From Gabonibacter massiliensis (GTDB lineage Bacteria; Bacteroidota; Bacteroidia; Bacteroidales; Marinifilaceae): a DNA stretch of 64,000 bases. A model generated the notes under the pieces. The model had not been told where the DNA came from and did no database searches. It worked only from the letters and a program-made list of their open reading frames with translations. The translations under genes were made by a program, and so were the position numbers. The DNA is taken from positions 1,839,110 to 1,903,109 of the forward strand of contig LN913013.1 of the NCBI GenBank assembly GCA_001487125.1. The letters run 5' to 3'. How positions within the stretch are numbered: position 1 is the first letter of the stretch; the number at the start of each line of letters is the position of its first letter. Below, piece after piece: positions 56,785 to 64,000 of this stretch.

Positions 56785-58629
56785 TTAATCCTCTTGGCTA
56801 ATTTCAGGGAAATTCAAATATTTACTGATACGCATATCTATTTTCTGAATGGTTTTTAAAATGTCATCGTCAGACCAAAATATTTCGTTATCATTTATTC
56901 CGTTGTTGTCCATATTTTTCAATTTTGAAATGAATACGCTGAAAGTATGTGGACGAATATAACAGTTATTCATTATAAACTCATTAGCTATTCTATCCAT
57001 TTTCAATGTATGTTTGTCATTTCCATAACTACGATTTATACTCTCATGCAGCAAAACGATATTACCTATGGAATTCAACCCGTTACGGTTCTCATCAAGT
57101 TGCGCTTCTTTATCCTCTTCTGTAATATTTTCTTCATTAATACGACGAGTTTGAGAACGTACATGTTCTTTATCTTCTTCTTTTATGCGTTTGAAATAAT
57201 CTGTTTGAATTCGCTTAATAACAGTTGTCACACTATTTTTTTGTTTCTTTTCAATAGGAAGTATATCCAGAAGAGGTAATAATTTAATTGTAAAATCGTT
57301 TGTATACCAATCATACGATGTATCAAGAATCGCTTTTCTCAAAGCTATAAGTTCTTCTCCGGATTGTTCCGTTTCACCTGAAAAATGGAAAGCCAATTGT
57401 TCATTAATTATTCGTTTGATTTCATCTATAAATAAACGCTTTGAATTTGAAGTTTTCCAAATACGCCAAAGCCTCTCAAAAGTAACCGTGGAGCCCTTGA
57501 AATTATACATAAGATAGCCGACTAAGTTGTAAATCTCATCATTACTATACCAATCTACCATCGTAAAATGAAATTCTTCCACTGCATTATAAAATTCGAG
57601 ATGATCGTCACTATTATCACCGTTTAAGTCAAGACCATTTTCAAAGAATCTTAATTCCAAATCACGATCACTCTTCAATTCTGTAAAGTATTCCTTATAT
57701 GCCTCGTAAAATGCATAATACAGTAAATCAATAGGATATTGACTATATTTGAACGAACGATTTTGAGATATTCTATTTGGCAGTAATTGTTCAAAGTAAT
57801 TGCGTACATCTCTGTCAGACCACCATTTATTCATCTTGTCAAGTTCAATACCCAATTTCACACGAAACTCGTTGATCTTCCCTCGTGAAGACACGGTGAT
57901 ATCGATATTCAGATTGATATCTTCATTGGTAATCTGTCGAAGCTGTTCCTTTGAAATCATAGACGGGTATTTCTGTTTTGCAGCTCTGGTAATAAGTATT
58001 GCACGAACTAAATCTGCTCCATCAAGATCAACTTTGCCCCCATTGAGACTTGCAAAAACGGTCTCTTCATCGCCACTATCAACTTTGTTCACAATAATAA
58101 TTAGGTTATCGAGTATCACTTCGGGGGCTAAATCGTTTTTTTTAAACCAATCGTCTATGGCACGAGCAACTTCCATGATATAATATTGGTCTTTCGATTT
58201 TGCTTTATCCGGATTTATATTAGTATTCCACAAGGAACCTGAAATAATTTCCGTACGCAAGAATTCATCGGTTGTCTTTCGAACCGAATATCTGAGAATG
58301 TCAGAATTACTCTCGAGGATACGGTTCATCATATTTCGCTGAATGTATGAAACGATAATAAACAATGTCGTAAGACGCTGTTGTCCGTCTATAACATTCA
58401 TGCAAACCTTTTCATTCAATTTACTTTTTGTAATAGTAATATTCTGTAAGCAATAAAATGCCTCAGAATCACCCTTTCTAAAGTTCTTCAGGTCGTTGAG
58501 CAACTGTTTCACGTTGTCTGCCGTCCATTTGTAACCCCGTTGATATTCCGGTATATTAAAGAAATCACAACCCTGCGAAGGTAAATAATCTCTAAATACT
58601 TTACGTACGCTATATATTAGTTCGTCCAT
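56785..58629 (-). CDS. DUF262 protein with a degenerate DUF1524-like HNH region, first gene of the pair
   Basis: A 614-residue protein. N-terminal DUF262: IPEYQRGYKW (26-35) and IDGQQRLTT (80-88), then FASLNGGKVDLDGADLVRAI. The C-terminal part has EHVRSQ with His at about 489, followed by SIGNIVLLHESINRSYGN (about 520-537), which resembles the H...GN...N pattern of DUF1524 HNH nucleases, though the usual HIxP is changed to HVRS. This is the GmrSD-like layout in one chain. GmrSD cuts DNA carrying modified bases. AT-rich like its partner. The nuclease assignment is an inference. Confidence 0.8.
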   Translation of the reverse strand: MDELIYSVRKVFRDYLPSQGCDFFNIPEYQRGYKWTADNVKQLLNDLKNFRKGDSEAFYCLQNITITKSKLNEKVCMNVIDGQQRLTTLFIIVSYIQRNMMNRILESNSDILRYSVRKTTDEFLRTEIISGSLWNTNINPDKAKSKDQYYIMEVARAIDDWFKKNDLAPEVILDNLIIIVNKVDSGDEETVFASLNGGKVDLDGADLVRAILITRAAKQKYPSMISKEQLRQITNEDINLNIDITVSSRGKINEFRVKLGIELDKMNKWWSDRDVRNYFEQLLPNRISQNRSFKYSQYPIDLLYYAFYEAYKEYFTELKSDRDLELRFFENGLDLNGDNSDDHLEFYNAVEEFHFTMVDWYSNDEIYNLVGYLMYNFKGSTVTFERLWRIWKTSNSKRLFIDEIKRIINEQLAFHFSGETEQSGEELIALRKAILDTSYDWYTNDFTIKLLPLLDILPIEKKQKNSVTTVIKRIQTDYFKRIKEEDKEHVRSQTRRINEENITEEDKEAQLDENRNGLNSIGNIVLLHESINRSYGNDKHTLKMDRIANEFIMNNCYIRPHTFSVFISKLKNMDNNGINDNEIFWSDDDILKTIQKIDMRISKYLNFPEISQED

Positions 58630-58761
58630 ATAACTATATTTATCAACATCTTTTCTTTTTTCCGAAATTTTTCCATTTCATGGTATTGTCATAAAGCATC
58701 ATTCCACAAAGTTTATCGATAAACACACGGGTTCTTTGCCATAAAACTTTATTTAATATCA
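58630..58761. other. Leader of the DUF262 operon
   Basis: AT-rich sequence between the predicted promoter (58762-58791 on minus) and the first DUF262 ATG. No ORF. A 130-nt untranslated leader would be long for this genome, so the true start site may be elsewhere. Confidence 0.4.
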
Positions 58762-58791
58762 CAAAACTATATAAAGGCATGTCAATTCAAT
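58762..58791 (-). promoter_or_regulatory. Candidate promoter of the DUF262 pair
   Basis: On minus, ATTG (58791-58788), 18 nt, then TAGTTTTG (58769-58762). The -7 element matches TAnnTTTG; the -33 element has one deviation and the spacing is short by one. Confidence 0.4.
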
Positions 58792-59011
58792 ACACAAGTT
58801 GTGGAAAAATTCAATTTAGTTTTACTTATATTGTTGCGCATCAAAGGTCACCATATACATTAAAACGGTAAAAGTTGTTTTATCTTACCGGAAGCAAAAT
58901 AACGAAGACCAGAAATCTGATCAATACACTATATCTGTTCCTACAAACAACTTAGCTATAGCCATTCGAAGACATCTATCCGTTTTATTCGCCTATTCGA
59001 TAGATTTATCG

Positions 59012-59019
59012 TAACTTTG
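59012..59019 (+). promoter_or_regulatory. Probable -7 element (TAACTTTG) of the TRIC-type gene
   Basis: A perfect TAnnTTTG, 20 nt before the ATG at 59040. The -33 box is poor. The rest of the spacer (58792-59011) holds a short dyad CGGTAA/TTACCG near 58866-58890 and no gene. Confidence 0.5.
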
Positions 59020-59039
59020 CCACCGCTAATAACAATAAT

Positions 59040-59678
59040 ATGTTCCATTTTTCAGATATCAATTTTACGACAATTATCGACTACATCGGAACCTTTGCTT
59101 TTGCAATCAGTGGTATCCGATTAGCATCAGCAAAGAACTTCGATTGGTTCGGGGCATACGTGGTCGGGGCAGCCACGGCTATCGGTGGCGGAACCACCCG
59201 GGATCTTTTGCTCGGAGTGACGCCTTTCTGGATGCACCAGCCCTCTTATTTAATCGTTACGGCACTTGCCTTAGGCTTTGTTATCCTTTTCGGAAAACAC
59301 GTGATCAGATTGAATAACACCTTCTTTATCTTCGATGCCATCGGATTGGGACTATTCACCGTGGTCGGCATTGAAAAAAGTCTGTTAAGCGGATTTCCTG
59401 CCTGGGTGGCGATTATCATGGGAATGACAACCGGAGCCGTCGGGGGAGTTATCCGGGATATCTGTATCAACGAGGTTCCTCTGATTTTCCGAAAAGACAT
59501 TTACGCGATAGCCTGCATCATAGGAGGATTCATCTATTTTTTCTGCGATTTTATACAAATCGGCCCGGTATCTACTCAAATCGTCACGGCAATCAGTGTC
59601 ATCATCATTCGTGTCTTAGCCGTAAAATATCATATCAGTTTGCCCGTGTTAAAAGGAGAGCATCACAATAATCCATAA
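59040..59678 (+). CDS. TRIC-type (UPF0126) cation channel family membrane protein
   Basis: A 212-residue protein with seven membrane segments and two internally repeated halves. Landmarks: DYIGTFAFAISGIRLASAK, then VVGAATAIGGGTTRDLLLG in the first half, and GMTTGAVGGVIRDICINEVP in the second. This is the bacterial TRIC/YadS-YicG family of trimeric monovalent cation channels. Some homologues have been linked to glycine uptake, so the substrate is open. Lone gene. Confidence 0.92.
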   Translation: MFHFSDINFTTIIDYIGTFAFAISGIRLASAKNFDWFGAYVVGAATAIGGGTTRDLLLGVTPFWMHQPSYLIVTALALGFVILFGKHVIRLNNTFFIFDAIGLGLFTVVGIEKSLLSGFPAWVAIIMGMTTGAVGGVIRDICINEVPLIFRKDIYAIACIIGGFIYFFCDFIQIGPVSTQIVTAISVIIIRVLAVKYHISLPVLKGEHHNNP

Positions 59679-59766
59679 ACTTATATACGGTCCCGATCGG
59701 ATCATAGAGAGGAACCACTCCGATCGCAGGAGATACGATAATCTAAAGTTTAAATCGTAAATTTCT

Positions 59767-59825
59767 CCTTAATCTCTAAAATCCCCCAATTATTTAATCG
59801 AACAATTTCAAAATCCCTTAATCTC
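59767..59825. repeat. Short direct repeat CCTTAATCTC
   Basis: The 10-mer occurs at 59767-59776 and 59816-59825 in an AT-rich spacer between convergent genes. It is probably low-complexity drift, with no sign of a mobile element. Confidence 0.3.
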
Positions 59826-59855
59826 AAGATCATTCAATAACTTAAATCTTTGAAT

Positions 59856-61217
59856 CTAAAAGTTCTCCTCTGAGTTCTCTATGCCGACAGCAATTTCAGG
59901 GATAATGCCTTTTTCCACGTAAACAGGCCGGGTCAGGCGGCGGATCAACGGGCGATAATGCTCGAAAAGGCAAGCAGCCAATACGCAACCGATACCCGAA
60001 CACATAATGATAGCGGGTAACCCGATATACTTTTCAATAGCTCCCAAAACCATGCTCCCGATCGGAGCCATCCCCGTAAAAGTCATGGCCATATATCCCA
60101 TAACCCGCCCCCGCTTGTCCTCATCGGACAAAGTCTGCAACAACGTATTGACGGAAGCTACTGCCGCTATTATGAAAAAACCGATCGGTATGCATAAGAT
60201 CGTTGCCACCCAGGGAACGGAGACAAAAGATATCAGAATAATCCCGATTCCAAGTAAGAGTGTGGATAACATCACCACCTTTCCCAACCCCAACACGCTT
60301 TTCCGGGCCGCCAGATAGAGGGCCGCCCCGAAAGAACCGATCCCGATACTGGAGAGCAATACGCCCAACATCTCGCTCTCTCCCCCGAGGATCGTCTTCA
60401 CGTATGCCGGAATAAAAGTCATCAACGGGATACCGAAAAAGCTAACGCTACTCATTAATAACAATAAAGTCCGTATAGGAATATTTTCCCATACATACCG
60501 AAATCCGTCTTCTATATCCACCCATACCCGCTGAACAACCGGTTTCGGCCGGAAAGGGGTCAAACGCATCATCAATAAAGCAACAATAACACCCAAATAA
60601 CTGATTCCATTCAATAAGAAACAATATCCCTCCCCGAATAATCCGATCAATACACCTCCTACAGCCGGACCTATTAACCGGGAACCGTTAATTACCGCTG
60701 AATTTAAAGCTATGGCATTCCCCAAATTCTCTTTCGGAACCAAACTCGGATAAAACGATTGCCGGGTAGGGTTATCCAGGGCATTGATCAAACCGATAAA
60801 TACACTTAAAACTAAAATATGCCACACTTCGATCCAACCCGATAAGGTCAACCAAGCCATAATCAACGCTTGCAACATAGATAAACTTTGGGTAAAGATC
60901 AAAATATGACGACGGTTAAAACGATCGACAAAAACACTCATGAAAGGTGTCACGAGCAAGATCGGAATCTGAGCCATAAAAGTCACCGTGGCTAACAAAA
61001 AAACGGAACCCGTCAAACGGAATACCAACCAGCTCATGGCGATTTGCTGCATCCACGTTCCGATCAGAGAAACACATTGCCCGCCAAAATAAAGACGGAA
61101 ATTATAATTTTTCAAAGAAGAAAAAATATAAAAAAAAGCACTCGAGTTATTGGGTAATAACTCTCGCCATCCTTTTCTTCCTCCCCAAAATTTCTTTTTA
61201 TTTTTATCCTCATGCAT
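59856..61217 (-). CDS. MFS transporter, EntS/MFS_3-like
   Basis: A 453-residue protein, with a charged N-terminus (MHEDKNKKKFWGG) and twelve membrane segments. The FGGQCVSLIGTWMQQIAMSWLVFRLTGS segment and the VDRFNRRHILI loop are typical of the MFS_3 (enterobactin exporter-like) branch. It ends in a hydrophilic tail. Substrate unknown. A -7-like element (TACTTTTG on minus, 61248-61241) lies 24 nt upstream. Confidence 0.88.
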   Translation of the reverse strand: MHEDKNKKKFWGGRKGWRELLPNNSSAFFYIFSSLKNYNFRLYFGGQCVSLIGTWMQQIAMSWLVFRLTGSVFLLATVTFMAQIPILLVTPFMSVFVDRFNRRHILIFTQSLSMLQALIMAWLTLSGWIEVWHILVLSVFIGLINALDNPTRQSFYPSLVPKENLGNAIALNSAVINGSRLIGPAVGGVLIGLFGEGYCFLLNGISYLGVIVALLMMRLTPFRPKPVVQRVWVDIEDGFRYVWENIPIRTLLLLMSSVSFFGIPLMTFIPAYVKTILGGESEMLGVLLSSIGIGSFGAALYLAARKSVLGLGKVVMLSTLLLGIGIILISFVSVPWVATILCIPIGFFIIAAVASVNTLLQTLSDEDKRGRVMGYMAMTFTGMAPIGSMVLGAIEKYIGLPAIIMCSGIGCVLAACLFEHYRPLIRRLTRPVYVEKGIIPEIAVGIENSEENF

Positions 61218-61240
61218 TCCGATCAGAAATCTAACTTAGG

Positions 61241-61248
61241 CAAAAGTA
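61241..61248 (-). promoter_or_regulatory. Probable -7 element of the MFS_3-like gene
   Basis: TACTTTTG on minus fits TAnnTTTG; the -33 element is not clear. Confidence 0.45.
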
Positions 61249-61291
61249 GTCAGATTTTAAACAATGTAGACATCAACAGCAGAATTTTGGC

Positions 61292-61299
61292 TATTTTTG
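61292..61299 (+). promoter_or_regulatory. Probable -7 element (TATTTTTG) of menF-menD
   Basis: A TAnnTTTG match, 35 nt before the menF ATG, divergent from the MFS_3 promoter. No clear -33 element. Confidence 0.45.
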
Positions 61300-61333
61300 T
61301 AAGACAAATTCGTTTAATAAAGAATTTAGTACT

Positions 61334-62473
61334 ATGTCGGAAACAAAAAGCAAACTTTCTATCGCGGAAGTGCAAGGAATTTGTCTGAGAAATAACATTC
61401 CTTTTTACACGTATCGTCTACCCGGTTCCCAGGAGATGGTTTTCGGAGCACAGCTTTCAAACGATATCAATATATTCAATGGTTTCGATAAACACCAGAA
61501 AGGCAAAGGATTTATCATTGCACCTTTTAGCCGGGCCTCCTGGAGTTTTCCTTTTTTTATCAAAGAAGACCTCGCTTTTACCGATTACCTGTGCGACCAG
61601 GAAGCGATCATAAATCTCAAGAACACGGTATTCAATACTCCAGGGCGCCATTTTACCAAAAACGATTACGATCATCTTGAATACATCGATGAACTCCGGA
61701 CTTTAATCGCGACTTTAAAAAGAGAATCCATGAAGAAGGTGGTCTTTTCACGAACAATTACCCTCCCTTGCGATTCACTCAAAATGGCTCCCATTCTTTT
61801 CGAGCAGATGAAACAATATCATCACGCTTTTCTCTTTTTCGTGGTCATTCCCGGCAAATGTGCCTGGATGGGAGCTACCCCGGAAACTTTTTTGAAATAC
61901 GACAGGAACGGTTTCTTTACAATGTCTCTTGCCGGAACACAACCGGCCACAACACCTAAAGAAAAAATCGTGTGGAGTGAAAAGGATAGAATAGAACAAC
62001 AGATCGTAACGGACTATATTACTCAGATTTTACAACCTATTTTTACTCGCAACTTAGAAATAACAGGACCGGAAACCGTACAAGCCGGAAACGTATACCA
62101 CCTTTGTACCTTGTTTAAGAGCGACGAACAACTGCCTGCCGAAGAGATAGATCAATTGATTTCCCTATTGCATCCGACACCGGCGGTTTGCGGCATTCCT
62201 AAAAAGAGGGCCATGCAACTGATTTCAGAAATAGAAAAACAGGAACGGCGGTATTACGCAGGCTACTTAGGCCCCATACAACAAAACGGCGCCTTCAATC
62301 TTTTTGTAAACCTACGGAGCATGGAGCTTTTTAACGATGCATTAAAACTATACGTGGGCGGCGGAATTACTCCGGCCTCCGACCCGGAAAACGAATGGGA
62401 AGAAACTTGTACAAAAGCCGATACCCTGTTAAATTTAATACGACAGATCAATTATGGAAAAACTACATTCTGA
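61334..62473 (+). CDS. menF: Isochorismate synthase (menaquinone)
   Basis: A 379-residue chorismate-utilising enzyme that makes isochorismate, the first step of menaquinone synthesis. C-terminal landmarks: VVFSRTITLP, AWMGATPETFLKY, then HLCTLFKSDEQ, PTPAVCGIPKKRA and RRYYAGYLGPI, with VGGGITPASDPENEWEE at the end. Length is typical of Bacteroidota. The menD start overlaps its last codons. Confidence 0.94.
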   Translation: MSETKSKLSIAEVQGICLRNNIPFYTYRLPGSQEMVFGAQLSNDINIFNGFDKHQKGKGFIIAPFSRASWSFPFFIKEDLAFTDYLCDQEAIINLKNTVFNTPGRHFTKNDYDHLEYIDELRTLIATLKRESMKKVVFSRTITLPCDSLKMAPILFEQMKQYHHAFLFFVVIPGKCAWMGATPETFLKYDRNGFFTMSLAGTQPATTPKEKIVWSEKDRIEQQIVTDYITQILQPIFTRNLEITGPETVQAGNVYHLCTLFKSDEQLPAEEIDQLISLLHPTPAVCGIPKKRAMQLISEIEKQERRYYAGYLGPIQQNGAFNLFVNLRSMELFNDALKLYVGGGITPASDPENEWEETCTKADTLLNLIRQINYGKTTF

Positions 62474-64000
62474 TATAGAGAGCGTACGTATACTCACGGA
62501 ACTGTTGGTTCAAAAGGAGATTCACGATATCGTCCTCTCCCCGGGCTCCAGAAATGCCCCCCTACTGGTCTCCGTGGCCAAAGAAAAAAAGTTACGGCAT
62601 TTCGTCATTCCCGATGAACGATCCGCCGCCTTTTTCGCTTTAGGCATAGCGCAACAAAGTCAACGAACAGTCGCCCTCATTTGCACATCCGGAACCGCAC
62701 TCCTGAATTATGCTCCCGCGATAGCCGAAGCTTATTATCAAGGGATTCCCTTGCTTGTCATTTCGGCCGACCGTCCGCCGGAATGGATCGATCAGGACGA
62801 TAGCCAAACCATCCGGCAAAACAACATCCTGACCCCTTTCGTCAAATACTCTTGCCAGTTACCGGTAAATATCGTTACGCCGGAAGACCGGTGGTATGCC
62901 AATCGTTTGATCAACGAGGCGATCAATGCCTCCCAGACAGCATATAAAGGTCCTGTACACGTAAACATACCCCTGCGGGAACCCCTGTACGGATTTCACT
63001 CACACGGGATATCGCCCCAGCGAATCATCCGGGTAAGTCCTACTCGAGCCGAACTGCTGCCGGATGAAAAAGCAAAATTACAAGGATTATTCTCCCGGTA
63101 TAACAGAATTTTACTGATCGTAGGTTTTCATACACCCGACAAAATTATTACCCAACAAATAGAACAACTCATCCTGCAACATAAAGTTGTCGTCTTAACC
63201 GAAAATATAGCAAATAAAAACATCCCGCAGGCCATTCCGACCATCGACCGGGTTTTGGCCACGATCCAATACGAAGAGGAATCCCTCTTCGCTCCCGATT
63301 TATTGATTACTTTCGGAGGAGCCGTCGTTTCGCGAATGATCAAAACTTTTATTCGCCATCATCCGCCGCGGGAACACTGGCATATCGATTTAAGAGAAAT
63401 TGCCCCGGATACTTATCAATCCCTGACTCTACCGATAAAAATGGAGGCCCGGGCTTTTTTTACTCAACTGACAAGCGGATTAGCGGAAAAACCGGAACCT
63501 TCGGATTATTTCCGGCTCTGGAAAGAAAAAGAGAACTTAGCGGAAAAACGGCATAATGAATACCTTAGCCGGATTCCATGGTGCGATTTGAAGGCTTTCT
63601 CGCTTCTTCTCCCCGCCTTGCCCGCGAATACGCGTTTACAATTGGGGAATAGCACCCCCGTAAGATATGCCCAACTTTTCCATTGTAACACGATAGCAAG
63701 AGCAGACGGAAACAGGGGGACAAGCGGAATCGACGGATGCTCCTCCACCGCTGTTGGGGCCTCCGTGACAACTCGCGATCCAACGATACTGATTACCGGA
63801 GACATCGGATTTCTATATGATTCGAACGCTTTATGGATAAAATACAAGTCTTCCAATTTAAAAATCGTTGTTATCCAAAACGGAGGAGGGGGCATCTTCA
63901 GATTTCTTCCCGGTCCCTCTGTATTGGATGAGGTAGAAGAGTTCTTTGAAACGCCGCATCAAGTCGATATCGTTCGATTAGGAGAGCTCCACGGATTTAA
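62454..64000 (+). CDS. menD: SEPHCHC synthase (menD), N-terminal part, cut by the window end
   Basis: The ATG at 62454 lies inside the end of menF (20 nt overlap), so the two are translationally coupled. More than 515 codons are open without a stop to the window end. This is the ThDP-dependent enzyme that condenses 2-oxoglutarate with isochorismate in menaquinone synthesis. Visible: VLSPGSRNAPLL near the N-terminus, TSGTALLNYAPAIAEAYY, SADRPPEWIDQDDSQTIRQ, and late GDIGFLYDSNALWI with VVIQNGGGGIFRF, the ThDP/Mg site. About 40-50 residues are probably missing. Confidence 0.95.
   Translation, partial: MEKLHSDIESVRILTELLVQKEIHDIVLSPGSRNAPLLVSVAKEKKLRHFVIPDERSAAFFALGIAQQSQRTVALICTSGTALLNYAPAIAEAYYQGIPLLVISADRPPEWIDQDDSQTIRQNNILTPFVKYSCQLPVNIVTPEDRWYANRLINEAINASQTAYKGPVHVNIPLREPLYGFHSHGISPQRIIRVSPTRAELLPDEKAKLQGLFSRYNRILLIVGFHTPDKIITQQIEQLILQHKVVVLTENIANKNIPQAIPTIDRVLATIQYEEESLFAPDLLITFGGAVVSRMIKTFIRHHPPREHWHIDLREIAPDTYQSLTLPIKMEARAFFTQLTSGLAEKPEPSDYFRLWKEKENLAEKRHNEYLSRIPWCDLKAFSLLLPALPANTRLQLGNSTPVRYAQLFHCNTIARADGNRGTSGIDGCSSTAVGASVTTRDPTILITGDIGFLYDSNALWIKYKSSNLKIVVIQNGGGGIFRFLPGPSVLDEVEEFFETPHQVDIVRLGELHGF

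Noticed and set aside
1-64000. CRISPR array, IS element, prophage or rRNA operon
   Set aside because: No spaced direct repeats, transposase, integrase, phage structural genes or rRNA sequence was recognised on either strand.

Overview
The window looks like chromosomal DNA of a Bacteroidales bacterium. The evidence is a SusC/SusD-type outer-membrane pair behind an ECF sigma/FecR pair, a two-subunit methylmalonyl-CoA mutase for propionate/succinate metabolism, meso-diaminopimelate dehydrogenase, a Bacteroidota-type SDR threonine dehydrogenase, a tricorn-like S41 protease, a menF-menD menaquinone operon, and many promoters of the Bacteroidota form TTTG-N19/20-TAnnTTTG. The gene set would suit the Odoribacter/Butyricimonas group, but nothing here fixes the genus. 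Most of the window is ordinary housekeeping DNA. No insertion sequence, CRISPR array, phage module or rRNA operon was seen.

Layout. 1-4.9 kb: start of an exported protein, Dps with its own promoter and terminator, tRNA-Val(UAC), a small probable lipoprotein, and a Zn/Cd-type P-type ATPase followed by a Fur-family regulator, with a perfect TTGCAACT-A-AGTTGCAA operator in front. 5-17 kb: a small charged protein, a secreted amidohydrolase, a DUF3089 lipoprotein, RNase HI, threonine dehydrogenase, RNase R, a CstA transporter, an M23 peptidase and a DUF3352/MORN-type protein. 17-22.2 kb: an MFS exporter, a split chromate transporter pair, an AraC regulator and a LemA-DUF3137 pair. 22.2-31.8 kb (minus): thioredoxin, DnaE, a 14-TM-type MFS exporter, the S41/tricorn protease and PurN. 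31.8-37.2 kb: acpP-fabF-rnc on plus; EF-P and the t6A genes tsaB and tsaC on minus; a small membrane ORF and a decayed fimbrillin. 37.2-42.5 kb: Ddh (minus) and mutA-mutB.

42.6-59 kb is the accessory part. It holds a secreted single-FN3 protein, a structured intergenic region with a good candidate small RNA (promoter plus long terminator hairpin), a small PLDc_N-like membrane protein, and a sigma/anti-sigma-regulated SusCD locus with two discoidin-type surface lipoproteins but no enzyme. After these comes an AT-rich tandem pair of large DUF262 proteins, which is the best candidate for an under-described, possibly antiviral, system. 59-64 kb returns to core genes: a TRIC-type channel, an MFS transporter, menF and the first part of menD.

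How the parts work together. ECF sigma and FecR probably control susC onward by trans-envelope signalling. An intrinsic terminator separates the regulators from the structural genes, and a 9-bp inverted repeat sits just before susC. The Fur-family protein probably represses its own ATPase operon through the palindrome. The DUF262 pair is likely one operon and may act as a modification-dependent or GmrSD-like restriction system; that role is an inference from family membership.
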